Assembly: GCA_002430835.1 (NCBI GenBank)
Contig: DJDA01000091.1
Location: 1-11,832, forward strand
Length of the DNA: 11,832 bases
Direction: 5' to 3'
Origin: Brevundimonas sp. UBA5936
GTDB taxonomy: Bacteria > Pseudomonadota > Alphaproteobacteria > Caulobacterales > Caulobacteraceae
The position numbers and the translations under genes are program-made. The notes below the pieces were generated by a model. That model saw nothing but the letters and a program-made list of their open reading frames with translations, was not told the origin of the DNA and made no database searches. Of this stretch, positions 1 through 6,354 are shown piece by piece (the stretch's first letter is position 1; each line of letters opens with the position of its first letter).

Positions 1-85
1 ACGTCAGTCGGTGCAATAGGCGACGGTTGTCGCAAAGGCCTTGCGCGGCTATTCAGCCCGCTTCGATTTTTCGCGAGACCTTTCC

Positions 86-325
86 ATGTCCGACGTCCTG
101 CCTGACCGCCTTTCGGTCGATCCCGACAGCCCCTTCCACAACGCCGAACTGCTGGCGCGCGGCGTGGGCATCCGCTTCAAGGGCGAGGAAAAGACCAACG
201 TCGAGGAATACTGCGTCTCGGAAGGCTGGGTGCGCCTGGCCGTCGGCAACCGCGTCGACCGTCGCGGCAAGGCCCTGACCGTCAAGCTGCAAGGCCCGGT
301 CGAGCCCTTCATCAAGGGCGAGTGA
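86..325 (+). CDS. DUF3297 family small protein
   Basis: This is a 79-residue soluble protein of unknown function. It matches my memory of the DUF3297 family, a short proteobacterial family with conserved stretches around residues 3-12 (PDRLSVDP), 25-31 (RGVGIRF) and 35-49 (EKTNVEEYCVSEGWV), and a C-terminal part of type DRRGK-LTVKL-G-VEPF. The length is normal for the family. I chose the ATG at 86 because the protein then begins MSDVLPDRLS, as family members do. The same frame is open to an earlier ATG at 41, which would add a non-conserved 15-residue extension. There is no strong Shine-Dalgarno (only GCGAGA about 10 bases upstream). No signal peptide, membrane segment or catalytic motif is visible. 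The 101 bp to the next gene contain a stem-loop, so I see no clear operon link. Family recognition is firm and function is unknown. Confidence 0.88.
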   Translation: MSDVLPDRLSVDPDSPFHNAELLARGVGIRFKGEEKTNVEEYCVSEGWVRLAVGNRVDRRGKALTVKLQGPVEPFIKGE

Positions 326-351
326 TTTAGCGCCTTTGATTTCCGCCCAGC

Positions 352-385
352 GGCGAAGCTGAGACTTTCGGTCGCAGTCTTCGCC
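352..385 (+). other. imperfect stem-loop between DUF3297 and the M28 peptidase
   Basis: GGCGAAG (352-358) pairs with CTTCGCC (379-385). Inside that, CTG (359-361) pairs with CAG (375-377) and GAC (363-365) pairs with GTC (371-373), closing a TTTCG loop. One bulged T and one A/G mismatch interrupt the stem. No T-run follows, so a canonical intrinsic terminator is unlikely. It could be a 3' end processed in another way, or leader structure for the peptidase mRNA. Confidence 0.35.
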
Positions 386-415
386 CGTTAGGGTCCGCGC
401 CTGTCGTTTGAGTCT

Positions 416-421
416 GGGAGG
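416..421 (+). promoter_or_regulatory. ribosome binding site supporting a TTG start
   Basis: GGGAGG lies 5 bases before the TTG at 427. It is the best Shine-Dalgarno in this part of the window. It favours TTG over the in-frame ATG at 448, which would remove the basic n-region of the signal peptide. A GANTC site (GAGTC, 410-414) lies immediately upstream. Confidence 0.7.
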
Positions 422-426
422 CGCTC

Positions 427-1854
427 TTGTCGTTCACTATCCGTCTGATGGCCGCCAGCGCTGTGGCGCTCGGCCTTGTCGCTACGCCGGTTCTGGCGCA
501 GGACGCCCGCGCCATCCGCGCCGCCGAACAGGTGCGCGATCAGGCGCTGAAGGGCAATATCGCCCTCGACTACGTCACCCAGATCACCACCCGCTTCGGC
601 CCGCGCCCGGCGGGTTCGCGCGCCGAGCAGGACGCCTCGGCCTGGGCCGCCGACTACATGCGCGCCCACGGCTTCCAGAACGTCCGCATCCAACAATTTC
701 CCCTGATCGGCTGGGAGCGCGGCGAGGAGAGCGCCGAGATCCTGGGCGCACGTCCCCAGAAGCTGGTCGTGGCGGCGCTGGGCCACTCCATTCCCACGCC
801 GGCCGAGGGCGTTGAGGCCGAGGTCGTCTTCTTCGACGGTCTGGACGCCTTGCTGGCCGCGCCTGCCGGATCGCTGAGCGGCAAGATCGCCGTGGTCGAC
901 GGCGGCCAGATGGTGCGGATGCAGGACGGCTCGGGCTACGGCCCCCTGTCGCGCATTCGCGGCGTCGGCCCGACCGAGGCGGCCAAGCGCGGCGCGGTCG
1001 CCTTCGTCATGCGCTCGGCCGGATCGGACGAACACCGGATGCCGCACACCGGCACCACCCGCTATGTCGAGGGCAAGGTGCCGCTGCCAGCCTTTGCGCT
1101 CAGCGCGCCAGACGCCGATCAGGTGGCGCGTTTGGTGGGCATGGGCGAGGCCGTGCGCCTGCGCCTGAAGTCCACCGCCCACACCTATGAGACCCACAGT
1201 CAGAACGTGATGGGCGACATCGTCGGGGCCTCGCGCCCGGATGAGATCATCGTCCTGGGCTCGCACATGGACAGCTGGGATCTGGGCACCGGCGCCATCG
1301 ACGACGCGGCGGGGGGCGCCATCACCCTGGCCGCGGCCAAGCTGATCGCCGAGCAGGGCCGTCCGGCGCGCACGATCCGCGTGGTGCTGTATGGCTCGGA
1401 AGAGGTCGCCCAGCCGACCGACCACGGCAATGGCGGCGGCGCCTATGTCCGCAACATCGGCGCGGCCGTCGAGAAGCACGTCATCGCCGGCGAGAGCGAT
1501 TTCGGCGCCGATCGCGTCTACGCCCTGGGCTTGCCGCCCGGCTCTCAGAACACCGACTTCGCCAAGATCGCCGAGCGCGTCCTGCGTCCGCTGGGCGTCC
1601 TGCCGGGCGAGGCCGAGCTGTTCGGCGGGGTCGATATCGGTCCCCTGGCGCGCGCGGGCGTTCCGGTCTTCGGCCTGCGTCAGGACGGCACGCGCTATTT
1701 CGACCTGCACCACACCGCCGACGACACCCTGGACAAGATCGACCCGGCTCAGATGACCCAGAACGTCGCCGCCTGGGCGGCCCTGGTGCGTCTGATCGCC
1801 GATTCCGATGTGGACTTCCGGGCCGCTCGTGCGGCACAGGAGGCGAAGCGCTGA
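427..1854 (+). CDS. exported zinc-dependent M28 family peptidase
   Basis: This is a 475-residue metallopeptidase resembling plasma glutamate carboxypeptidase (CPQ-type) and other M28 aminopeptidases. It is expected to cleave short peptides outside the cytoplasm. Residues 1-24 form a signal peptide: basic Arg6, a hydrophobic core, and cleavage after PVLA before Gln25. Residues about 125-250 form a PA-like insert domain (SGKIAVVDGG at 151-160). The catalytic domain then shows the co-catalytic zinc set: His280 and Asp282 in GSHMDSWD, Asp292 in IDDAAGG, the Glu325-Glu326 pair (general base and ligand), Asp358 in GESDFG and His429 in HHTADDTLD. All expected ligands are present, so the enzyme looks intact. 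Ligand numbering rests on family knowledge. Translation starts at TTG with a strong ribosome binding site. The stop lies 10 bp before tRNA-Leu. Substrate specificity cannot be read from the sequence. Confidence 0.93.
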   Translation: MSFTIRLMAASAVALGLVATPVLAQDARAIRAAEQVRDQALKGNIALDYVTQITTRFGPRPAGSRAEQDASAWAADYMRAHGFQNVRIQQFPLIGWERGEESAEILGARPQKLVVAALGHSIPTPAEGVEAEVVFFDGLDALLAAPAGSLSGKIAVVDGGQMVRMQDGSGYGPLSRIRGVGPTEAAKRGAVAFVMRSAGSDEHRMPHTGTTRYVEGKVPLPAFALSAPDADQVARLVGMGEAVRLRLKSTAHTYETHSQNVMGDIVGASRPDEIIVLGSHMDSWDLGTGAIDDAAGGAITLAAAKLIAEQGRPARTIRVVLYGSEEVAQPTDHGNGGGAYVRNIGAAVEKHVIAGESDFGADRVYALGLPPGSQNTDFAKIAERVLRPLGVLPGEAELFGGVDIGPLARAGVPVFGLRQDGTRYFDLHHTADDTLDKIDPAQMTQNVAAWAALVRLIADSDVDFRAARAAQEAKR

Positions 1855-1864
1855 GGCGCGCGCC

Positions 1865-1949
1865 GCGAGCGTGGCGAAACTGGTAGACGCAGCAGACTTA
1901 AAATCTGCCGACCTTGGTCTTGCGGGTTCGACCCCCGCCGCTCGCACCA
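1865..1949 (+). tRNA. tRNA-Leu (anticodon UAA)
   Basis: This is an 85-nt class II tRNA. The acceptor arms GCGAGCG (1865-1871) and CGCTCGC (1939-1945) pair perfectly, followed by A73 and a genomically encoded CCA (1947-1949). The anticodon stem GCAGA/TCTGC encloses the loop CTTAAAA, with anticodon TAA at 1899-1901. The D-loop carries TGGTAGACGC. A long variable arm, typical of leucine, lies between the anticodon stem and the T-arm, which contains GGTTCGACCCC. It decodes UUA, a rare codon in such a GC-rich genome, and may also read UUG. It lies just after the M28 peptidase gene and before a strong terminator. Confidence 0.97.
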
Positions 1950-2011
1950 TCTTCGGCCGGACCTGATCCGGCTGACGCCCTTGAGGGCCTTAGTCCTGTG
2001 AGGCCGTTTCC

Positions 2012-2042
2012 ACGCCTGCGTTCCTGAACGCAGGCGTTTTTT
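2012..2042 (+). terminator. Rho-independent terminator after tRNA-Leu
   Basis: An 11-bp perfect stem (2012-2022 with 2027-2037) has a CCTG loop and runs into six T residues (2037-2042). This is the cleanest intrinsic terminator in the window, and it ends the tRNA transcript, possibly together with read-through from the M28 peptidase gene. A smaller hairpin (1954-1974, stem GCCGGA/TCCGGC) lies between the tRNA 3' end and this terminator, in the trailer that would be removed during tRNA processing. Confidence 0.92.
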
Positions 2043-2564
2043 GCGTCTGCGGCCAAATGCTGTCTGGGCTCAGAGCCTTTGGCGCGCGCGTCCTTGTCGC
2101 CGTCGCATCCCTGCGTTCCGAAATTTGATGTCGATGAATGCAGTTTTCACATTGGTGCGATTTCTGTATCGGAGATGGGTAATCGCTGACTATAAAGTAT
2201 AGAATGTCCTGAATATCATTTCAGTCGACTTTCTTCGTCATCAATATCGTATGTGATAATTGAGATTCGAATCTCTTTCGTTTGGTTGAAATTGACCTGA
2301 ATTTTGTCAAGCCTATCGCGCTGCACAAAAACTTTATCTCAGCTTCGCTGTTGATGTATTAGGCTGTCTCGTCGCGGCTTGAGGGGTTGAGCTGCGCTGG
2401 CGCGTGCGATGCGCCGTTCATTGCGCCTGGCTCTCATGTCGGGCGCGAAGGCAACCGTGACATCTCGTCTGTCTGCGCCGCTGTGCGCGGCGGCGTTCTT
2501 GCGGCTGCGCGGATGGCGGGCCGGGGGCTCGCCGGATGATTGAGAGACAGGAGCGCAGGCGCGC
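2043..2564. other. gene-free region with an AT-rich core upstream of the symporter
   Basis: No convincing gene lies in these 522 bp. By direct count, 2161-2340 is 66 G+C of 180 (about 37%), far below the flanking genes. The AT-rich core contains the GANTC palindrome at 2262-2275, a small inverted repeat CTATA-AAG-TATAG (2190-2201 region), and plausible but weak promoter-like elements. On the plus strand there is TTGACC at 2292-2297. On the minus strand there is CTGAAA (2219-2224) 17 bp from TATACT (2196-2201). From about 2370 the sequence returns to high G+C. It probably holds the control region of the symporter operon. An unannotated small RNA or a remnant of inserted DNA next to the tRNA is also possible. 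Confidence 0.6.
2262..2275. promoter_or_regulatory. 14-bp palindrome with two abutting GANTC (CcrM-type) sites
   Basis: GAGATTCGAATCTC is a perfect 14-bp palindrome. It contains GATTC (2264-2268) directly followed by GAATC (2269-2273). GANTC is the target of CcrM, the cell-cycle adenine methylase of Alphaproteobacteria. In Caulobacterales these sites are rare overall and tend to mark promoters that respond to methylation and GcrA. That the site works this way here is an inference. It could equally be a transcription factor operator. It lies about 290 bp before the symporter start. Confidence 0.45.
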
Positions 2565-4259
2565 GTGGACGACGTACAACTTCAACAACTGGGCGGGCCG
2601 CTGACGATCGGCCTGCTGGTGCTATTCTTCGGCCTGACCATGCTGATCTCGCTGCGGATCAGCCGGCGTAAGGAAAACGCCGACGCCTATATGACCGCCG
2701 GGAACGGCATCGGCCTGGGCGTCTCGGCCGCCTCGATGACGGCGACCTGGATCTGGGCGGCGTCGATGTACGCCTCGGCCACGTCGGGCTATGTCTACGG
2801 CATATCGGGGCCGATCCACTATGGGCTGTGGGGGGCGCTGATGATCCTGTTCATCTATCCCTATGGCCGCCGCATCCGCGCCGTGGCGCCGCGCGCCCAT
2901 ACGCTGGCCGAGGTCATGTACGCCCGGCACGGCCGGTCCAGCCAACTGATGTTGGCGGGCTCCAACGTCCTGGGCAGCGTCATCAGCCTGACCTCCAACT
3001 TCATCGCCGGGGGCGCCCTGATCTCCATGCTGACGCCGTTCAGCTTCAGCCAGGGCGTCGTCGTCATCGCCGGGGGCGTGCTGTTGTATACGCTGTGGTC
3101 AGGGTTCCGGGCCTCGGTGCTGACGGACTTCATCCAGGTGTGCGCCATGCTGGGCGCCGTGGTCGTGGTCATTCCGGCCATCTTCTTCGCCATGGGCGGG
3201 CCCAGCGTCTTCGTCGAGGGCGCGTCCAACCTGACGCCGCAGCAGACCAGCTTCTTCTCGTCCGACGCCTTCCTGAACCAGGGGGCGCCCTACATCGCCG
3301 CCGTCCTGGCCTACGCCATCGGCAACCAGACCATCGCCCAACGTCTGTTCGCCGTGCGTGAGGATCTGATCAAGCCGACCTTCATCACCGCCACGGTCGG
3401 CTATGGCGCCACCATCATCGGCATCGGCATGCTGGGCGTCGTGGCGCTGTATGCCGGGATCAATCCGATGGAAGGCGACCTCAACAACCTGATCCCGCAA
3501 CTGGCCGCCACCTATTTCGGGCCGGTGCTGCTGAGCGTCTTCTTCATCATGATCATCGGCTCGCTAGCCTCGACGGCGGACTCCGACCTGTCGGCCCTGT
3601 CGTCGATCATGATGGCCGACATCTATGGCAGGGCGGGCAAGCGCAAGGCTGATCCGCGCCTGATGCTGACCATCGGGCGGGCCACCATGGTCATCGCCAC
3701 CGGGACGGCTCTCTATTTCGCCGGGGCGCGGATGAACATCCTGGACCTGCTGGTGCTGGTCGGCGCCATCTGGGGCGCGCTGGTCTTCCCCGTCATCGCC
3801 AGCTTCTATTGGGAGAAGGTGACCAACAAGGCCTTCACCGTCTCGGTTCTGGCGGCGCTGGCGATCTTCTTCCCGGTGCGGTTCGGCTGGATTCCGATGG
3901 ACGGCGCCGTCGGCTACGCCTTCGACGCGATCGCCGTGGTCGGCGTCGGCGTGGTTGCAGGCCTGATGGTGTTCGGCTTCTTCGGCGCTCGGCCCGCGCG
4001 GATCGTCGGGGTGGCGGCGGCCCTGCTCGTCGCGCCCTTCGCTATCGGCTTCCTGCATGACTACGCCGTGCTCAGCGGTTCGCTGATCGCCTATGCCGTC
4101 AGCACCGTGGTCTGCACCGTCCTGTCCCTGTCCAACCGGACCGGCTTCGACTTCTCGCGCATCGCCCGCATGACCGGCGACTTCGACGAGACCGAGCCTG
4201 ACACCGTCGCCGCGCCCGCCGTGGCCCGGACAGGCTCGCAACTTCCTCAATCCCGCTGA
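2565..4259 (+). CDS. SSS-family sodium:solute symporter, urea/DUR3-like
   Basis: This is a 564-residue inner-membrane protein of the sodium:solute symporter (SSS) family with about 13-15 hydrophobic helices. These begin at residues 12-31, 48-72 and 82-100 and continue to 501-520, followed by a hydrophilic tail (about 523-564). The stretch ATWIWAASMYASATSGYVYGI and the following GISGP-HYG, then P-AHTLAEVMYARHG (109-123), resemble the DUR3/urea-transporter branch. TM8-like residues 331-348 (IGSLASTADSDLSALSSI) carry the small and hydroxyl residues that form the Na2 sodium site in this fold. The substrate is not proven; urea, another small polar solute or a carboxylate are all possible. The start is GTG, with GGAG 11 bases upstream (a long spacing); the next in-frame ATG (Met26) would cut into TM1. 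Twelve bp separate it from the 43-aa gene downstream, suggesting one operon. Confidence 0.9.
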   Translation: MDDVQLQQLGGPLTIGLLVLFFGLTMLISLRISRRKENADAYMTAGNGIGLGVSAASMTATWIWAASMYASATSGYVYGISGPIHYGLWGALMILFIYPYGRRIRAVAPRAHTLAEVMYARHGRSSQLMLAGSNVLGSVISLTSNFIAGGALISMLTPFSFSQGVVVIAGGVLLYTLWSGFRASVLTDFIQVCAMLGAVVVVIPAIFFAMGGPSVFVEGASNLTPQQTSFFSSDAFLNQGAPYIAAVLAYAIGNQTIAQRLFAVREDLIKPTFITATVGYGATIIGIGMLGVVALYAGINPMEGDLNNLIPQLAATYFGPVLLSVFFIMIIGSLASTADSDLSALSSIMMADIYGRAGKRKADPRLMLTIGRATMVIATGTALYFAGARMNILDLLVLVGAIWGALVFPVIASFYWEKVTNKAFTVSVLAALAIFFPVRFGWIPMDGAVGYAFDAIAVVGVGVVAGLMVFGFFGARPARIVGVAAALLVAPFAIGFLHDYAVLSGSLIAYAVSTVVCTVLSLSNRTGFDFSRIARMTGDFDETEPDTVAAPAVARTGSQLPQSR

Positions 4260-4271
4260 CCGGAGATCGCC

Positions 4272-4403
4272 ATGACCCCCTTCTGGCTTACCGTCTATGT
4301 CCTGATGTGGCCCGTCATCGTCGCGGGCGTGCTGGCCTTCATCGCCCGCGCCTTCTTCCGGGAGTGGCTGGACGCGCATCGACGCGGCGAGCCGATGATC
4401 TGA
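4272..4403 (+). CDS. 43-aa one-helix membrane protein, putative transporter small subunit
   Basis: This 43-residue ORF starts at ATG 4272 with GGAG six bases upstream (4262-4265). It lies 12 bp after the symporter stop. The protein begins MTPFWLTVYVLMWPVIVAG, a single hydrophobic helix over residues about 3-27, then a basic/amphipathic tail containing FFREWLDAHRRGEPMI. The pattern YVL-WPVI-AGVL then RAFFREW matches my memory of very small proteins annotated as putative transporter small subunit, encoded next to urea-like SSS symporters. Tight coupling and a terminator directly after it support co-expression. A role in folding, assembly or regulation of the symporter is inferred by analogy with small partner subunits of other sodium symporters. 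It is easily missed because of its length. Confidence 0.82.
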   Translation: MTPFWLTVYVLMWPVIVAGVLAFIARAFFREWLDAHRRGEPMI

Positions 4404-4407
4404 CGTC

Positions 4408-4430
4408 GGAGGGCGCTGCGGCCTCCTTTT
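4408..4430 (+). terminator. intrinsic terminator of the symporter operon
   Basis: GGAGG (4408-4412) pairs with CCTCC (4422-4426). An inner CG/CG pairing around CTG lies beyond a G/G mismatch. TTTT (4427-4430) follows at once. It begins 4 bases after the stop of the 43-aa gene, so it ends the symporter transcript. Confidence 0.7.
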
Positions 4431-4507
4431 CATAGCTGCGCTGTCTTGGCCCCGTCATGGCGGCGGCGTAGGGATTTGACGACTTTCTGCTTCGCTTGGT
4501 GTTCCCG

Positions 4508-6196
4508 ATGATCCGCAGCCGCCTTCTCGCCTCCGCCCTGGGCCTGACCCTGGGCCTCGTCGCCCTGAGCGGAGCCGCGCAGGCGGCGGAGACGACGGCC
4601 CCCGCAGCGGCGCCCGCGGCTGAACGCGCCTCACCCTCGCTGATCGTCACCGTCGTGGTCGACCAGTTGAGCGCCAATCTGTTCAACCAGTACCGCAGCC
4701 AGTTCGCCGGCGGGCTGAAGACCCTGGCCGATCAGGGCATGGTCTCGATCAACGGCTATCAGACCCATGGCGTGACCGTGACCTGCGCCGGTCACTCGAC
4801 CGTCCTGACCGGCGCCCATCCGGCGCGCAGCGGCATCCCGGCCAACGACTGGATCAACACGACGACGGGCCAGGAAACCTATTGCCTGGCCGCGCCGCAG
4901 AACACCCTGGCTCACGGCAAGAACACTGACAACGGTCCGGTCGGCCCCGAACAGCTGAGCGCCTCGACCCTGGGCGACTGGCTGAAGGCCGTCAGCCCTG
5001 AAAGCCGCGTCTACGGCGTGTCGGGCAAGGATCGCGGCGCCATCACCCTGGCCGGGCACAAGGGCGACGGCGCCTTCTGGCTGACCGACAATTTCGGCTT
5101 CACCACCTATGTCGAGCCGGGCCAGTCGGCCGAGGCGCGTCTGGCCCCGGTGGCGGCGCTGAACGCCCGGATGATCGACCGCTTCACCCGACAGGCGCCC
5201 AGCTGGACCTATTCCAACGCCGCCTGTCGCCGCCTGGAAGGGCAGTGGACCATCGCGGGCCAGACCTTCGACTCCAAGGTGCCGCCGGCCAACTTCCGCC
5301 TCGACAACTCGCCGATCCTGGACGAGCTGACCATCGAGGGCGCGATCGAGTTGATGGACAGCCAGCAACTGGGCCGTCGCGGCGTCACGGACATGCTGGG
5401 CGTCAGCCTGTCGGCCACGGACCGCATCGGCCACAGCTACGGCACCCAGGGGCCCGAGATGTGCGAGCAGATGCTGCGTCTGGACGCGGCCTTGGGCGCC
5501 TTCCTGGACAAGCTGTCCACCATTCCGGGCGGCGCCATCGTGGTGCTGACGGCCGATCACGGCGGCTCGGACTTCCCCGAGCGCTCGGCCGTCGAGGGCT
5601 ATCCCCATGCGGGCCGAGTGGATCGCGCCCTGCAGCCGCGTGTCAACGCTGCGCTGAAGGCCCGCTTCGGTCTGGACGCCGATCCCGTGGTGTCGTCGGC
5701 GGGCGGCTTCGTCATCGTCGACAAGGACCGCAAGTCCCTGCCGGAGCCGCTGCGCTCGCAGGTGCTGGCCGCCGCCCTGGAACTGCTGAACGCCGAGCCG
5801 CAGGTGGCCCTGGCCGTGGCCCGCGATGAACTGCTGGCCGAGCCTGTGCCGAACGCGATCAACCCCGAAGACCTGAGCGTGCGCGAGCGCCTGCGTCTGT
5901 CGGCGGTGGCGGGTCGTTCGCCTGACATCCTGCGCGCCTGGCAGCCGGGCCTGACCGGCCAGGGCCGCGTCGGCGGCGCCATCTCCAGCCACGGCTCGCC
6001 CTGGGACTATGACCGCCGCGTGCCGATCGTCTTCTGGTGGCCGGGCGCCCAGGGGCAGGAGCGCTTCCTGCCCATGCGCACCATCGACATCGCCCCGACG
6101 CTGGCCAATCTGATCGGCGTCAAACCGGACGCCCCGATCGACGGCCGCTGCATGGACTTGCCGCAGTTCGCCAAGGGTCGTTGCGAGACGAAATAA
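4508..6196 (+). CDS. exported alkaline phosphatase, SPAP/PhoK type
   Basis: This 562-residue phosphomonoesterase belongs to the alkaline phosphatase superfamily, of the kind found in Sphingomonas (SPAP, PhoK), which use a threonine nucleophile. Residues 1-26 form a signal peptide: Arg3 and Arg5, a hydrophobic core, and cleavage after GAAQA. Expected catalytic residues are all visible: Asp52 in VVDQLSA; Thr92 in VTCAGHST (nucleophile); Asn113 in IPANDW; Lys174 and Arg176 in GKDRGA; Asp305 and His309 in TDRIGHSYG; Asp350 and His351 in TADHGG; His495 in SSHGSPWD. Their spacing agrees closely with the known enzymes, so it should be an active zinc enzyme releasing phosphate from organic phosphomonoesters outside the cytoplasm. 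I chose ATG 4508. A TTG at 4496 would add four residues before the signal peptide. Neither start has a visible ribosome binding site, so translation may be leaderless or nearly so. No clear Pho box was seen. Confidence 0.93.
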   Translation: MIRSRLLASALGLTLGLVALSGAAQAAETTAPAAAPAAERASPSLIVTVVVDQLSANLFNQYRSQFAGGLKTLADQGMVSINGYQTHGVTVTCAGHSTVLTGAHPARSGIPANDWINTTTGQETYCLAAPQNTLAHGKNTDNGPVGPEQLSASTLGDWLKAVSPESRVYGVSGKDRGAITLAGHKGDGAFWLTDNFGFTTYVEPGQSAEARLAPVAALNARMIDRFTRQAPSWTYSNAACRRLEGQWTIAGQTFDSKVPPANFRLDNSPILDELTIEGAIELMDSQQLGRRGVTDMLGVSLSATDRIGHSYGTQGPEMCEQMLRLDAALGAFLDKLSTIPGGAIVVLTADHGGSDFPERSAVEGYPHAGRVDRALQPRVNAALKARFGLDADPVVSSAGGFVIVDKDRKSLPEPLRSQVLAAALELLNAEPQVALAVARDELLAEPVPNAINPEDLSVRERLRLSAVAGRSPDILRAWQPGLTGQGRVGGAISSHGSPWDYDRRVPIVFWWPGAQGQERFLPMRTIDIAPTLANLIGVKPDAPIDGRCMDLPQFAKGRCETK

Positions 6197-6204
6197 GACG
6201 GCCG

Positions 6205-6246
6205 GCCGCCATAACTTCGTGTTTCGCGGCCATAAACTCGTGTTTC
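6205..6246. repeat. 21-bp imperfect tandem repeat upstream of pyk
   Basis: There are two adjacent 21-bp copies (6205-6225 and 6226-6246). They share the core CCATAA-NN-TCGTGTTTC and match at 18 of 21 positions. The period is two helical turns, so both copies present the same DNA face. They lie directly after the phosphatase stop codon (6194-6196) and before the stem-loop at 6252. They may be paired protein-binding sites or a chance duplication in the 3' untranslated region. Confidence 0.6.
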
Positions 6247-6251
6247 CATGC

Positions 6252-6280
6252 CGGGAGGCGGCCTTACGCCTCCCGCATTT
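6252..6280 (+). terminator. stem-loop, probable terminator after the phosphatase gene
   Basis: CGGGAGGCG (6252-6260) pairs perfectly over 9 bp with CGCCTCCCG (6267-6275) around a GCCTTA loop. The following tract is only moderately T-rich (GCATTTCATT), so termination may be partial. The position, 56 bp after the phosphatase stop and 80 bp before pyk, fits the end of the phosphatase transcript. Confidence 0.55.
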
Positions 6281-6282
6281 CA

Positions 6283-6310
6283 TTGGCACAAGAGACTGAG
6301 AAGCGCTTCT
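6283..6310 (+). promoter_or_regulatory. candidate pyk promoter with overlapping 12-bp palindromic operator
   Basis: AGAAGCGCTTCT (6299-6310) is a perfect 12-bp palindrome with a central CG. This is the shape of many LacI/GalR-family operators, and AAGCGCTT is the core of several. TTGGCA at 6283-6288 is one mismatch from a -35 consensus and would place the palindrome over the -10 region. The -10 itself is poor, so the promoter call is weak. A repressor controlling pyruvate kinase is an inference. Confidence 0.4.
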
Positions 6311-6354
6311 GAGGGGAGGCGCCGGCCGTCAGAGCCATCAGAGGAAACCCGTTC

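Noticed and set aside
41..85. N-terminal extension of the DUF3297 gene from ATG 41
   Set aside because: The conserved family sequence begins at the ATG at 86; the extension looks like upstream non-coding DNA.
388..1950. Long open minus-strand frame (520 codons) opposite the M28 gene and the tRNA
   Set aside because: It is antisense to a clear metallopeptidase and overlaps a tRNA gene. The product is low-complexity Gly/Ala/Arg/Asp and matches no family; it is a typical high-GC shadow frame.
1954..1974. Hairpin directly after the tRNA
   Set aside because: It is a short stem with a wobble and no T-run, followed by a much better terminator at 2012; it is likely just part of the processed trailer.
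2409..2543. 44-codon frame before the symporter (begins MRRSLRLALMSG)
   Set aside because: It has no ribosome binding site, Arg/Ala/Leu-rich composition expected by chance at high G+C, and no link to a regulatory attenuator.
1865..2564. tRNA-Leu as an occupied integration site
   Set aside because: I found no second copy of the tRNA 3' end in the window and no integrase gene; only the AT-rich composition hints at insertion.
4631..6289. Long open minus-strand frame (552 codons) opposite the phosphatase
   Set aside because: It has the same shadow character. The plus-strand frame carries a full catalytic residue set and a signal peptide.
6283..6300. Sigma-54 promoter resembling TTGGCAC
   Set aside because: The -24-like half is present but no TGC element occurs at the required spacing.
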